Below are positions 35,749 to 45,133 of a stretch of DNA of 64,000 nucleotides, one piece after another; the first letter of the stretch is position 1, and each line of letters starts with the position of its first letter. Source of the stretch: Gelidibacter japonicus (GTDB lineage Bacteria > Bacteroidota > Bacteroidia > Flavobacteriales > Flavobacteriaceae); NCBI RefSeq assembly GCF_010725055.1, contig NZ_BJKB01000002.1, positions 1 to 64,000 of the forward strand, in the 5' to 3' direction. The notes beneath the pieces are model-generated. The model did not search any database. It was not told the origin of the DNA and saw only the letters and a program-made list of their open reading frames with translations. The translations under genes were made by a program, and so were the position numbers.

Positions 35749-35785
35749 AAAAGAAAACCTCAGCATTTTGAAGTGTTGCTGAGGT
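35749..35785 (-). terminator. Orphan leftward terminator
   Basis: Read leftward, ACCTCAGCA pairs with TGCTGAGGT around an 11-base loop, followed by TTTTCTTTT. There is no leftward protein gene upstream of it, since the AraC gene at 36078 reads the other way. It therefore probably ends a non-coding transcript. Confidence 0.7.
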
Positions 35786-35838
35786 CGTCCTTCCTAACTA
35801 ACCAACCAGTGTATAGAGCTGTAATACTCTATTTGTAT
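35749..35838 (-). ncRNA. Candidate small RNA, about 90 nt
   Basis: Inferred from signals only. A TAATTTTG -7 box (35850-35843 leftward) is preceded by ATTGCGTCA with the GCG 24 nt upstream, and followed about 55 nt later by an intrinsic terminator that no protein gene claims. The predicted transcript would carry a small TAGAG...CTCTA hairpin, an unpaired GGTTGGTTAGTTAGGAAGG-like stretch (35789-35809), and the terminator hairpin. No reading frame of note fits. The promoter resembles that of the YtxH unit, so stress control is plausible. Confidence 0.45.
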
Positions 35839-35842
35839 AACC

Positions 35843-35880
35843 CAAAATTAATGAGATATAGCTTTATGAACTGACGCAAT
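35843..35880 (-). promoter_or_regulatory. Composite promoter of the candidate sRNA
   Basis: Leftward ATTGCGTCA (35880-35872), 24 nt from the GCG to TAATTTTG (35850-35843). The spacing is identical to that upstream of the YtxH and DUF1328 units. Confidence 0.5.
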
Positions 35881-35990
35881 CCAAAAAATAGTTAACTGTA
35901 TTCCAATTGAGGTTTTGATACCTAAAAATTATTCTAAATTTGTATAGGTAATTTTATAAGTATGATTGTGCTTGATTAACATTATTTATA

Positions 35991-36023
35991 TTTACTCAAC
36001 AACAATATCCTAAATTAGTTTTG
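35991..36023 (+). promoter_or_regulatory. Promoter of the AraC-type regulator
   Basis: TTTA (35991-35994) and TAGTTTTG (36016-36023, full -7 match) are 21 bp apart, giving a leader of about 50 nt before ATG 36078. Confidence 0.5.
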
Positions 36024-36077
36024 CAATTTCTGAGTTATTAAAATAAAGTTCAACCTGTTTAAATTTTTTAAGAATTT

Positions 36078-37124
36078 ATGATAGAAGTAATACTCAGTGA
36101 AAAGAGTACCGAAGGTGCCGTAAAACAAATGCAAAATTATATTGGCGGTGAGATTACTGAGCGTTGGGGAGAATATACCTTAACTTTTGATAATGATATC
36201 GCAAAAGGTTGTGTCAGATGTATAACATTTGATTGGGGTGTCAGTCTGATGGAGATAGACGCTCTGTTTTATGATGATATTTTATTTATCAACGACAATG
36301 GAAACTCCAATCCCATTCATTTTTCGTATTGTTCCCAAGGCTTTTATAAGAATCGGTTTGAAAATGAAACCGAATTCAATATCGTAGAACAATTCCACTC
36401 GTCAATTATCGTATCAAAAACAGATCTAAAAATTTACACCCTTTTACCGAAAGAGATTCATATCGTTGTCAATGACATACGCATCGTAAGGTCTGAGTTC
36501 TTAAAGAAACGCAACAACCAACTTTCTGAACTTAACGAAAATCTGTACCGCGTTTTTGTGGATGATAAAGATGAAACCGCTTTTGCTTATTACGGTCCTA
36601 TTCACTTAAAAATGGAGGATTATGTAAAAACACTTCGCGATTTAAAAACGGAAGGGATGGCACGTGTATTACAGATTGAAGGTGAAGTATACCATTTGTT
36701 ATCCATGCACATTTTAAGACACGACAGATATCAAAGCAATGAAGCAATTCCCAATTCACTTTTAAAGGATGAATTAAAAACTATTAGGCAACAAGCCAAA
36801 AAGATAATGGAAGATCCTTCAGAAAATTACAATTTAGATGATATATCTCGGAATTCTGGTCTTTCTCAAGCTAAATTACAAGAAGGATTTAAGTTTTTGT
36901 ACGCAAGAACTGTGTCTGAATATATTAGACATGTACGCTTGGAGGCGGCAAGAGATTTAATGAACTCTACGGATTTGAATATTTCCCAAATAGTTTACAC
37001 TATAGGATTTACGAGTAGAAGTTATTTCTCAAAGATATTCAAGGAAAAATATGACATGACCCCACATGAATTCAAAAAACAGGTAGTCATTGTAAATACT
37101 GAAGATGATGACGGAAATAATTAA
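36078..37124 (+). CDS. AraC family transcriptional regulator
   Basis: A 348-aa regulator. The N-terminal 220 residues form a ligand or sensor domain I do not recognise (VEQFHSSIIVSKTDLKIYTLLPKEIHIV). The C-terminal domain has the two AraC helix-turn-helix motifs: NLDDISRNSGLSQAKLQEGFKFLYARTVSEYIRHVRLEAARDLM and NISQIVYTIGFTSRSYFSKIFKEKYDMTPHEFKK. It stands between two sets of stress genes and ends 5 bp from the convergent DUF6327-like gene. It is a natural candidate to control them, though that is only positional. Confidence 0.9.
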   Translation: MIEVILSEKSTEGAVKQMQNYIGGEITERWGEYTLTFDNDIAKGCVRCITFDWGVSLMEIDALFYDDILFINDNGNSNPIHFSYCSQGFYKNRFENETEFNIVEQFHSSIIVSKTDLKIYTLLPKEIHIVVNDIRIVRSEFLKKRNNQLSELNENLYRVFVDDKDETAFAYYGPIHLKMEDYVKTLRDLKTEGMARVLQIEGEVYHLLSMHILRHDRYQSNEAIPNSLLKDELKTIRQQAKKIMEDPSENYNLDDISRNSGLSQAKLQEGFKFLYARTVSEYIRHVRLEAARDLMNSTDLNISQIVYTIGFTSRSYFSKIFKEKYDMTPHEFKKQVVIVNTEDDDGNN

Positions 37125-37129
37125 TTGAG

Positions 37130-37333
37130 TTATCTCCTAATCAATTTTCGCAACAAGACCAAAACGCCGTATTTTCCGGCGTATTTTAAACCGGTACCTA
37201 CCCAATTAAGTGGTTTCATGTCTTCTTTAAAGTCATTTTTAAGGCCTTTTATTTCTTCCCATGCAATCTGTCTTTCAAGATTCAGCTTAGTTAATTCGTA
37301 GTCAATTTCATCAAAAGATTTGAAGGTTTTCAT
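37130..37333 (-). CDS. Small DUF6327-like protein
   Basis: A 67-aa protein: MKTFKSFDEIDYELTKLNLERQIAWEEIKGLKNDF is a predicted helix or coiled coil, and the C-terminus GLKYAGKYGVLVLLRKLIRR is a short hydrophobic and basic segment. I recall this as DUF6327, found with YtxH and holin-like genes in Flavobacteria. It is the last gene of a three-gene leftward operon, 3 bp after the holin-like gene. Confidence 0.65.
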   Translation of the reverse strand: MKTFKSFDEIDYELTKLNLERQIAWEEIKGLKNDFKEDMKPLNWVGTGLKYAGKYGVLVLLRKLIRR

Positions 37334-37336
37334 AGA

Positions 37337-37687
37337 TTAAGCTTTATAGAATTTGATTTGAATTTTTCTAATGATCTTCCCATCGATTAGATATCTCACC
37401 TTGTATATAACAAATGCGGTTATCAAAAAGAGGGCTCCCACAATGAGATAACCTAATGATACATGTCCCAAGGCATCACCTATGGCAATGGCTGCGGCAA
37501 AGGCCAAAAAGATTAAACCTATAAATAATACAGCGCCAATAATTAGCGCTTTTCCTGCCATACTAATGGTATAGGTTAATTGCTGAAAGACTTTCAACTT
37601 GAAATATTCGAAAGATTTGTCAACATATCTTTCACCAATATCTGAAGCTTTATTGGATGTATTATTTATAGATTCAAAAATATTCAT
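37337..37687 (-). CDS. Phage-holin-like (Holin-X, PF07332-type) membrane protein
   Basis: A 116-aa protein with an amphipathic N-terminus and two transmembrane helices (about 45-71 and 76-95) separated by GDALGHVSLG. This is the Holin-X or 'phage holin family' pattern. Despite the name, members encoded beside YtxH genes are chromosomal stress-associated membrane proteins, and no phage genes are nearby. It lies between the YtxH and DUF6327-like genes, 9 and 3 bp away. Confidence 0.75.
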   Translation of the reverse strand: MNIFESINNTSNKASDIGERYVDKSFEYFKLKVFQQLTYTISMAGKALIIGAVLFIGLIFLAFAAAIAIGDALGHVSLGYLIVGALFLITAFVIYKVRYLIDGKIIRKIQIKFYKA

Positions 37688-37696
37688 ATGACGGAA

Positions 37697-38083
37697 TTAT
37701 GATTTTTGTAGTTTCTTGTTTTTTGCTTTTAAAGTAGCCAATTTACTTTCCAATGCAGTAATGACATCTTCAGTTTTATGGCTTGCATCGGATACAATAT
37801 ACTCAACTTTTTCATCCAAGGTCATTTTTTTTGCTTGAACTGATTCAATAAAACTGTCTTTCAAATGAGATGCTCTATCAGCCAAATGTGATGCTTTTTC
37901 AGAAATGGTATCCTTTGCGGCAATAGCCCCTTCTGCAATTCTATCTTTTGCCGCTATGGCCTCATCTGAAATTCTTTTTCTTGTATTTACTCCCTTATCT
38001 GGTGCAAATAAAATTCCTAGTGTTGCTCCAATTGCGGCCCCGGCCAAAATACCGATAAGCGTATTATTACTATTATTTCCCAT
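37697..38083 (-). CDS. YtxH-domain stress protein
   Basis: A 128-aa protein. LIGILAGAAIGATLGILFAPDKGVNTRKRI is the YtxH signature: one Gly/Ala-rich transmembrane helix followed by APxxG and a basic segment. A long amphipathic region follows with the repeated AIAAKDRIAEGAIAAKDTISEKASHLADRASHLKD, resembling a LEA or apolipoprotein-like helix. It is probably stress-induced and is the first gene of the three-gene operon. Confidence 0.85.
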   Translation of the reverse strand: MGNNSNNTLIGILAGAAIGATLGILFAPDKGVNTRKRISDEAIAAKDRIAEGAIAAKDTISEKASHLADRASHLKDSFIESVQAKKMTLDEKVEYIVSDASHKTEDVITALESKLATLKAKNKKLQKS

Positions 38084-38131
38084 AATTTTGCTTTTATTTT
38101 AAAATGTTAGTACTTATTTTTTGAGTATCAC

Positions 38132-38169
38132 CAAAATTATAGCAGTTACCAACTAACTATTATCGCAAA
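38132..38169 (-). promoter_or_regulatory. Composite promoter of the YtxH operon
   Basis: Leftward TTTGCGATA starts at 38169; the GCG lies 24 nt before TAATTTTG (38139-38132), a full -7 match, 48 bp before ATG 38083. The spacing is the same as for the candidate sRNA. Confidence 0.5.
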
Positions 38170-38325
38170 TCATTAAATTTTTGACTATTCCACGATAAGT
38201 TTTGCTGTCTTTGAATTTTTGGTCTAATTTTAGGTATCCACTCCAACTATAGTATAGCAAAAGTAAGTCTGATAACCTAAATGTTAAGGTCATTTATAAT
38301 GATTTTAACACTAAAAACTCCTGTT

Positions 38326-39690
38326 ATGAACAATTCTATAAAAACTATTAACCCATTTAACAACAAAACCATTAAAGAATATGAAGTTCATACTTCTGAA
38401 CAGTTATCCCATTTTTTGGAAAACTCAAAAAAAGCCTTTGATAAATGGCGAGAGACCTCAATTAAAGAGCGTTGCAGACTCTTAGATAGCCTTGCTCAAA
38501 TTTTAGAAGATGACAAAGACCAATTAGCCGAACTCATTACCTTGGAAATGGGCAAACCTCTTGCACAGAGCATATCAGAGATAGAAAAATGCATTACATT
38601 ATGCGATTTCTATGCCACCAACGCCGAAGACTTTTTGGCCGATGAACTCATTGATACTGATGCCAATGAAAGTTTTATAAGTTATGATCCCTTAGGCACC
38701 ATACTAGCGGTCATGCCTTGGAACTATCCTTTTTGGCAAGTCTTACGCTTTGCCGTTCCAACATTGACCGCAGGCAATACGGCTATTTTAAAACACGCCT
38801 CCAATGTTACAGGTTGTGCATTGGCCATAGAAAAGCTTTTTGAAAGAGCGGGCTATCCTCAAGGGTGTTTCACTTCTATTATAGCCAACCATGATGCGAT
38901 TGAAAAACTCATCGCAAATGATATTATTAAAGCTGTATCCTTAACGGGGAGCGAAAAGGCTGGTAAGTCTATTGCAGCAACTGCAGGTAAACATTTAAAG
39001 AAAACTGTTTTGGAATTAGGGGGCAATAACGCCTGCATTGTTTTGGATGATGCCGATTTGGACAAACATATGGATACCATTGTCAATGCCAGGATGCAAA
39101 ACGCAGGACAAAGTTGTATTGCAGCCAAACGATTTATTGTAACTGAAACGATCTATGATGAATTTCTAAAACGTTTTAAAGATAAGGTAGCCTTACTGAA
39201 ATTTGGTGACCCTATGGACAAACAAGTAACCATTGGCACCTTGGCAAGAGTCGATCTGGGAGATATTTTGAAAAAACAAATTGATGGTTCTATCGCCTTA
39301 GGTGCAAATGTAATTTCGGGGAACAAACAAGATAAAGCGTATTTTGAACCGACAATCCTAACTGATATCACCAAGGATATGCCAGTGTTCAAGGAAGAGA
39401 CTTTTGGTCCAGTTGCGCCCATCATGAAGGTCAAAAACACCGAGGAAGCATTTAGGATGGCCGCAGAAACAAGGTTTGGATTAGGCACCATGGTATTCAC
39501 TCAATCCATTGAAATTGCTCAACATTATATTAATACCATCGAAGATGGTGCTTATTTTGTGAATGAACTGGTAAAATCGGACGCCCGACTACCTTTTGGT
39601 GGCACAAAAGCTTCAGGTTATGGAAGGGAACTTTCAAGAGAAGGCATCCATGAATTTGTCAATAGAAAAACAGTGTTTATAAATCACTAA
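38326..39690 (+). CDS. NAD(P)-dependent succinate-semialdehyde dehydrogenase-like aldehyde dehydrogenase
   Basis: A 454-aa ALDH superfamily enzyme. The transition-state Asn is in PWNYP (133), the catalytic Glu in LELGG (230), the catalytic Cys in NAGQSC (264), and the cofactor loop is SLTGSEKAG. Sequence and length fit the succinate-semialdehyde dehydrogenase group, which oxidises succinate semialdehyde to succinate; other aldehydes cannot be excluded. The frame extends to 38281, but ATG 38326 gives the normal N-terminus (MNNSIKTINPF). It is a single gene. Confidence 0.85.
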   Translation: MNNSIKTINPFNNKTIKEYEVHTSEQLSHFLENSKKAFDKWRETSIKERCRLLDSLAQILEDDKDQLAELITLEMGKPLAQSISEIEKCITLCDFYATNAEDFLADELIDTDANESFISYDPLGTILAVMPWNYPFWQVLRFAVPTLTAGNTAILKHASNVTGCALAIEKLFERAGYPQGCFTSIIANHDAIEKLIANDIIKAVSLTGSEKAGKSIAATAGKHLKKTVLELGGNNACIVLDDADLDKHMDTIVNARMQNAGQSCIAAKRFIVTETIYDEFLKRFKDKVALLKFGDPMDKQVTIGTLARVDLGDILKKQIDGSIALGANVISGNKQDKAYFEPTILTDITKDMPVFKEETFGPVAPIMKVKNTEEAFRMAAETRFGLGTMVFTQSIEIAQHYINTIEDGAYFVNELVKSDARLPFGGTKASGYGRELSREGIHEFVNRKTVFINH

Positions 39691-39993
39691 TATCTTATGG
39701 TTTTCTTAAATGCGAAGTGACCCCTATATAATTGTATTTTTCAAAAAGATTCGTTGACCCTATTTCCAATTTCAACGTACCTTCCATTCAGTTTTTTTAT
39801 TGGGAAAAAATATTCTCGTGGCTCCGCTCATTGGAATGGACTTATTATTTGGAGGAAGATCAACTTTCAACTTTAAAATCACAGGGCTGTATCGTGTACG
39901 GATGTTTCAATTAATCTCAACATATTTAAGAAAAGTCACATAATTTTCGTAAATTAGATAGACATTCTTATTAATACCTAAAATCTGTGCGTT
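39691..39993. other. Intergenic stretch, no gene seen
   Basis: About 300 bp between the aldehyde dehydrogenase and the lipoprotein gene. A 60-codon frame at 39732-39914 starts with TTG and has no recognisable features; it is not called. A TAATTTTC sequence near 39940 could be an imperfect -7 box for the lipoprotein gene. Confidence 0.5.
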
Positions 39994-40461
39994 ATGAAGT
40001 TTATATTCTTTTTTATATCACTGATAGTTCTAAGCGCCTGCAACGAAGCCAAAAAACCAGATAATAGCGTTACACCTGAGGTGCCAGAAGATCAAGCACT
40101 TAAACTTAATGGCACCTGGGAAATGGTTGGCTATTATAATTATGTCGACAACAAAGTCACGGATTCATTTCAACCCAATCTTGGGCAAAGGCAGGTAAAA
40201 ATGTACACTGACCAAAAAGTCATGTGGAGCAAGAACGTTCCTTCTGATTCTACCGAATGGTTTGGCTATGGAAGTTATAAAGCCAACGAAAATGAACTTA
40301 TTGAGATTCTGGAATACGGCTCAGAAATGATGCGAAGGATAATTGAAGAGAAACAGGAATTCAAATATGAACTCGTGTTAGAGAAAAATAAGTTCAGTCA
40401 AATTGAAGTTGATGATGACGGCAATCGTCTCTATTCTGAAAACTACAAACGGATTGAATAA
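39994..40461 (+). CDS. Lipocalin-like lipoprotein
   Basis: A 155-aa protein with a lipobox (LIVLSAC, Cys16) and a short linker. LNGTWEMVGYYNYVDNKVTDSF is the typical first strand of lipocalin-like (DUF4488-type) proteins, followed by QVKMYTDQKVMWSKN and FGYGSYKANENELIEIL. The fold assignment is from pattern only and the ligand is unknown. It is convergent with mutB. Confidence 0.7.
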   Translation: MKFIFFFISLIVLSACNEAKKPDNSVTPEVPEDQALKLNGTWEMVGYYNYVDNKVTDSFQPNLGQRQVKMYTDQKVMWSKNVPSDSTEWFGYGSYKANENELIEILEYGSEMMRRIIEEKQEFKYELVLEKNKFSQIEVDDDGNRLYSENYKRIE

Positions 40462-40566
40462 TCCATGAATACCATTGACTCCTGATCTTTCGATAAACGA
40501 ATTCTGAGATCGCCTCTAGTTATTTTTCAATTTTAAAAGACCAAACACATTTCACTATAAAAAAAC

Positions 40567-42795
40567 TCAATCTAGCAAAATTTCCAAAATCTGAATCGCA
40601 GTGTCGCTGATTCTTGTGCCTGGGCCAAAGATGGCAATGGCACCAGCATCAAATAAGTATTGGTAATCTTGCTTTGGAATCACTCCACCTACAATAACCA
40701 TAATATCATCACGACCGTAGTTTTTCAACTCTTCAATCACCTGTGGCACCAAGGTTTTATGTCCCGCTGCCAAGGAAGATATGCCTAAAACATGGACATC
40801 ATTTTCCACAGCCTGTTTGGCCGCTTCCTTTGGGGTTTGAAATAACGGGCCGATATCTACATCAAAACCGACATCGGCATAACCAGTAGCCACAACCTTA
40901 GCACCTCTATCATGTCCGTCTTGACCCATTTTTGCAATCATGATGCGTGGTCTGCGCCCATCTTGTTCCGCAAATTTATCCGCAAGTTCTCTTGCCTTCC
41001 TGAATGAACTGTCGTCTTTAATTTCTTTACTATACACGCCTGAAAAGGATTTAATTTGAGCTTTATATCGACCGAACACGACTTCAAGTGCATCACTGAT
41101 TTCGCCTAAAGTAGCACGCCATCTTGCTGCTTCAATGGCTAAGGCCAGTAAATTAGTATTCCCGAGAATGCTGGAATCTCGTGAACCAGATTCAGAGTCC
41201 TCATTCCAATTTTTATTCGAATCTGAAAAATCCTTTGCCGCTGCCGTCAGATTAGCTAAGGCCTCTGCAACCTTTGCTGAATCACGTTCCGCCTTCAATG
41301 TATTTAAACGCTCTATCTGTGAGCGTCTGACCGTTTGATTATCGACTTCAAGCGTTGTAATGGGATCTTCTTTCTCCAATCTGTACTTATTGACCCCTAC
41401 AATAATATCCTGTCCCGAATCAATCCGTGCCTGCTTTCGAGCAGCAGCTTCTTCAATTCTCAACTTCGGAATACCTGCTTCAATAGCCTTGGTCATGCCA
41501 CCAAGCTCCTCAACCTCTTCGATTAAGGTCCAAGCCTTTTGAGCAATATCATGAGTCAGCTTCTCAACATAATAACTTCCCGCCCACGGATCGACTGTTT
41601 TTGTGATGTTGGTCTCTTTCTGCAAAAACAACTGTGTATTTCGTGCTATTCGGGCTGAAAAGTCCGTGGGCAATGCAATGGCTTCATCCAAGGCATTGGT
41701 ATGCAAACTCTGTGTACCTCCATAAGCAGCAGCTGCTGCTTCAATTGTAGTTCGTGCAACGTTATTAAAGGGATCCTGCTCGGTTAAACTCCACCCTGAA
41801 GTTTGGCTATGGGTGCGCAATGAAAGTGATTTTTCGTTCTTAGGGTTGAACTGCTTCACGATTTTTGCCCATAACATCCGGGCTGCCCGCATTTTGGCAA
41901 TTTCCATAAAGTGGTTCATGCCAACGGCCCAAAAAAAGGATAAACGCGGGGCAAAACTATCAATGTCCATACCCGCCTCAAGTCCAGTTCTGATATATTG
42001 TAAACCATCGGCAAGCGTATAGGCCAGTTCAATATCGGCCGTAGCTCCTGCTTCTTGCATATGGTATCCCGAAATACTGATGCTATTGAATTTCGGCATG
42101 TTTTTGCTCGTATATTCGAAAATATCCGACACTATTTTCATAGATGGTGTAGGTGGATAGATATACGTATTCCGCACCATAAACTCCTTTAAAATATCAT
42201 TTTGAATGGTGCCTTCCAACTGCTCAGGTTTTACACCTTGTTCTTCAGCAGCCACGATATAAAAGGCCATAATAGGTAAAACAGCACCATTCATGGTCAT
42301 TGAAACCGACATCTTGTCCAAAGGAATTTGATCAAAGAGAATTTTCATATCCTCCACCGAATCAATGGCAACTCCTGCTTTTCCAACATCGCCCACCACT
42401 CGGACATGATCAGAATCATAGCCTCTATGCGTCGCCAAGTCAAAAGCTACCGATAAGCCTTTTTGTCCCGCAGCTAAGTTGCGTCTGTAAAATGCATTAC
42501 TTTCTTCTGCCGTTGAAAAACCTGCATACTGACGAATGGTCCAAGGTCTACGCACATACATAGTAGAGTATGGTCCGCGAAGATTTGGCGCTATTCCAGC
42601 AATAAAATTGAGATGGTCTATAGTGGATAAATCCGCTTTGGAGTATGTAGGTTTGATAGTGATACCTTCGGAGGTGAGGAAGGTTACTGGTTTCTCGTTT
42701 AAAGTTTCGGGTTGGGAATTGCCTAGAGATGTTCCTCCGTCATCGGTCTTCTGTCTTCTGTCTAACGTGATATTTTGTAAATTCTTTCTACTCAT
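40567..42795 (-). CDS. mutB: Methylmalonyl-CoA mutase, large (catalytic) subunit
   Basis: A 742-aa adenosylcobalamin enzyme that interconverts methylmalonyl-CoA and succinyl-CoA. The barrel domain contains [34 protein letters not shown] near the N-terminus. The C-terminal B12 domain carries DGHDRG (lower axial His628), with the companion LAAGH and GGVIP blocks. The frame runs to 42852, but ATG 42795 overlaps the mutA stop by 8 bp (ATGAGTAG) and is preferred. It is the last gene of the udk-divIC-mutA-mutB run. Confidence 0.95.
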   Translation of the reverse strand: MSRKNLQNITLDRRQKTDDGGTSLGNSQPETLNEKPVTFLTSEGITIKPTYSKADLSTIDHLNFIAGIAPNLRGPYSTMYVRRPWTIRQYAGFSTAEESNAFYRRNLAAGQKGLSVAFDLATHRGYDSDHVRVVGDVGKAGVAIDSVEDMKILFDQIPLDKMSVSMTMNGAVLPIMAFYIVAAEEQGVKPEQLEGTIQNDILKEFMVRNTYIYPPTPSMKIVSDIFEYTSKNMPKFNSISISGYHMQEAGATADIELAYTLADGLQYIRTGLEAGMDIDSFAPRLSFFWAVGMNHFMEIAKMRAARMLWAKIVKQFNPKNEKSLSLRTHSQTSGWSLTEQDPFNNVARTTIEAAAAAYGGTQSLHTNALDEAIALPTDFSARIARNTQLFLQKETNITKTVDPWAGSYYVEKLTHDIAQKAWTLIEEVEELGGMTKAIEAGIPKLRIEEAAARKQARIDSGQDIIVGVNKYRLEKEDPITTLEVDNQTVRRSQIERLNTLKAERDSAKVAEALANLTAAAKDFSDSNKNWNEDSESGSRDSSILGNTNLLALAIEAARWRATLGEISDALEVVFGRYKAQIKSFSGVYSKEIKDDSSFRKARELADKFAEQDGRRPRIMIAKMGQDGHDRGAKVVATGYADVGFDVDIGPLFQTPKEAAKQAVENDVHVLGISSLAAGHKTLVPQVIEELKNYGRDDIMVIVGGVIPKQDYQYLFDAGAIAIFGPGTRISDTAIQILEILLD

Positions 42796-44158
42796 CTTCC
42801 AATCGCTTTTGTTCCACGGCTTCCGCCAATCGCTTCTCAATAATAGGCTCAATCAAGGTCTTTACTGGATTTTTCTTAACGAAAGGATACAATTCCAGTT
42901 CGTGCTTCATTTTATCCGCAGGGTTAGGGTGTTTGTTCGTTCCCAATAAAATCAGTTCACCTTTATCAAAGCGGTCTAGTTCTTTTGCAGCACTTTCTTT
43001 AATCTTCTTTTGAATGAGGCCTTTTTTAAGTTGATTTAAAAATCCGCCATTTGCTTCAATATCCTTAAATAATTCCAAGGCTTTTTCTGCCAGTTGTTGG
43101 GTCAGGCTTTCTATATAATAAGCTCCATCTGCAGGGTTATTGACCTTATCAAAATAACTTTCATGTCTTAAAACCAACAATTGATTTCTTGCCATACGCT
43201 CCCCAAATTCATTGTCTTTATGATAAATAGCATCGTATGGTAAATTGCAGATCAAATTGGCACCACCAAGAATGGCGCTCATGCATTCCGTCGTTGTGCG
43301 CAACATATTGGTATTATAATCGTACAGCGTCTTGTTGCGTTTGGTAGGATTCGCAAAAATGAAACACTCGGTGTTAAATCCGTATGCTTCTGCCAAAATC
43401 GGCCATAATGTTCGTAAAGCACGAAGCTTGGCAATTTCAAAGAAATAGTTGGTACCTACGGCAAGGCTGAAAGTAACTTTAAAAGATTGCTTTTCTTTTG
43501 CCGAAAGGATAGAATCAAAATAATTTAAGTACTCATTGGCATGCGAAAGCGCATACGCCAATTGCTGAACCATATTGGCACCGGCATTTTGATACAGATC
43601 CATTTGGACTGTAAAGCTGTTTGTGTCTTTTACAATTGTCTCCAATTCGTCATGGTCTGCTTTCAGATTTTTGAACCAATTGCCTGTCCTGGCAAGATTG
43701 CCAATAATATCCGTTACGATGTGGATGTTAGCCATGTTTGGCGTGAATGCAAATTGATCAATAAATTTTGCCGACAGAAATTGACATTCAAAAAAAACAG
43801 GGATATTGGTTAAATTGATATTGACCAACAGATCCTTCACCACAAGATCGTCAGAAGGCAAAATAAATTTGATGCTTTCTGCCCCGCGGGCAATGGCATT
43901 GATCGCCTTAAGGTTTGATTTTTCAACATTGGCCACAAAAATGGTTTGACAAATCTGCCATTCCGCTGCTTTGGTGTCAGAAATATTTGGAAGTTCCTGA
44001 AATTCATCCGCATGATAAAAAGGTTTCACATGGATGCCCTCATCGGTCTTCCAAATCAGTGTTTCATTGTAATCGGCGCCTTTTAGGTCATATTGAATGA
44101 GTTGCTTCCACTGTTTGGAAGAAACTTCGGGAAAATCTTCAAATAGCGTTTTAATCAT
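42788..44158 (-). CDS. mutA: Methylmalonyl-CoA mutase, small subunit
   Basis: A 456-aa partner subunit of Mut[44 protein letters not shown] is the characteristic N-terminus, and the barrel includes [23 protein letters not shown]. The protein stops after the barrel and lacks the degenerate B12 domain seen in longer (about 620 aa) MutA proteins. ATG 44158 overlaps the divIC stop by 8 bp (ATGATTAA); a further ATG two codons upstream is possible. Both overlaps imply coupled translation. Confidence 0.92.
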   Translation of the reverse strand: MIKTLFEDFPEVSSKQWKQLIQYDLKGADYNETLIWKTDEGIHVKPFYHADEFQELPNISDTKAAEWQICQTIFVANVEKSNLKAINAIARGAESIKFILPSDDLVVKDLLVNINLTNIPVFFECQFLSAKFIDQFAFTPNMANIHIVTDIIGNLARTGNWFKNLKADHDELETIVKDTNSFTVQMDLYQNAGANMVQQLAYALSHANEYLNYFDSILSAKEKQSFKVTFSLAVGTNYFFEIAKLRALRTLWPILAEAYGFNTECFIFANPTKRNKTLYDYNTNMLRTTTECMSAILGGANLICNLPYDAIYHKDNEFGERMARNQLLVLRHESYFDKVNNPADGAYYIESLTQQLAEKALELFKDIEANGGFLNQLKKGLIQKKIKESAAKELDRFDKGELILLGTNKHPNPADKMKHELELYPFVKKNPVKTLIEPIIEKRLAEAVEQKRLEDE

Positions 44159-44474
44159 GGTCATTTTGATTTTCAATACTATCCTCGTATTCGATAATAT
44201 AAATTTCCTCGTTCTCCTTTTTCATATAGTATTTTTCTCGCGCCAGGCGCTCCAAACCTTCTTCTGTACTCAAGGCTTTGATAGCCTTTTTATCTTTCAA
44301 GATCTCTTTCTTATAATAATCGCGCTCATTTTCCAAAGCCTTCATTTCTGAATTCAATTCATGGTGGATCAAAAGCGAATTGGCGTCAAAAAAAAGCATC
44401 CATATAGCGAATCCCACAAATATGATTACATATAGGTTCTTAAAACGATTGATATGTTTTCGATTGATTTTCAA
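44151..44474 (-). CDS. Septum formation initiator (FtsB/DivIC) family protein
   Basis: A 107-aa bitopic division protein: one transmembrane helix (about 12-30), then a coiled coil (about 36-75), then LSTEEGLERLAREKYYMKKENEEIYII, the family's conserved C-terminal region. FtsB/DivIC proteins join the FtsQ/FtsL complex at the septum. It begins 1 bp after udk and overlaps mutA by 8 bp. Confidence 0.9.
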   Translation of the reverse strand: MKINRKHINRFKNLYVIIFVGFAIWMLFFDANSLLIHHELNSEMKALENERDYYKKEILKDKKAIKALSTEEGLERLAREKYYMKKENEEIYIIEYEDSIENQNDHD

Positions 44475-44475
44475 G

Positions 44476-45084
44476 CTATACTAAACTTTGATTAATAATA
44501 GTTTTCACGATATCAACCGCCACAGTATTGTATTTATTGTTGGGAATGATGATATCTGCATATTCTTTCATAGGTTCGATAAACTGTTGATGCATTGGTT
44601 TTAAGGTATTTTTGTAGCGTGTCAAAACCTCTTCCAAATCGCGTCCACGTTCAGAAATATCACGTTTTAGCCTTCGGATCAAGCGTTCATCACTATCTGC
44701 ATGAACAAAAATCTTGATATCAAACATTTTCCGCAATTCAGGATTAGTCAAAATCAAAATACCTTCAACAATCATTACTTTTCGGGGATGTGTCAAAATA
44801 GTATCCCCTGTTCTGTTATGTTTTAAGAATGAATATACTGGTTGGTAAATATCTTTGCCTGCTCGCAAATCCCTCAAGTGGCTTTCCAGCAAGTCAAAAT
44901 CAATAGAACGAGGGTGATCGAAATTAATTTTTTCACGTTCATCAAAACTCAGGTGCGAAGTATCCATATAATAGGAATCCTGCGAGATCACGCCTACCTC
45001 ACCTTCCGGCAATTCATTTAAAATTTGATTGACAACGGTAGTTTTACCACAGCCTGTACCCCCAGCTATTCCAATAATGAGCAT
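44476..45084 (-). CDS. udk: Uridine kinase
   Basis: A 202-aa pyrimidine-salvage kinase that phosphorylates uridine and cytidine. Walker A GGTGCGKTT is at 8-16, DSYYMD and FDHPRSIDFDLL form the nucleoside-binding region, and RRLKRDISERGRDLEEVL the lid. The frame continues 12 codons upstream to 45120; ATG 45084 gives the standard MLIIGIAGG start. It is 49 bp downstream of the cytochrome c gene and 1 bp upstream of divIC. Confidence 0.93.
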   Translation of the reverse strand: MLIIGIAGGTGCGKTTVVNQILNELPEGEVGVISQDSYYMDTSHLSFDEREKINFDHPRSIDFDLLESHLRDLRAGKDIYQPVYSFLKHNRTGDTILTHPRKVMIVEGILILTNPELRKMFDIKIFVHADSDERLIRRLKRDISERGRDLEEVLTRYKNTLKPMHQQFIEPMKEYADIIIPNNKYNTVAVDIVKTIINQSLV

Positions 45085-45133
45085 GCTCTGTTTTTTAGAT
45101 TTCAAGGCAAATTTAACCAAATATTAAGAACTC

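Noticed and set aside
37337-37687. Holin-like protein as evidence of a prophage
   Set aside because: It sits in a YtxH/DUF6327 stress operon and no other phage gene is nearby; the family name is historical.
39732-39914. 60-codon frame after the aldehyde dehydrogenase
   Set aside because: TTG start, no signal, domain or coding-like composition, and no ribosome-binding or promoter context.
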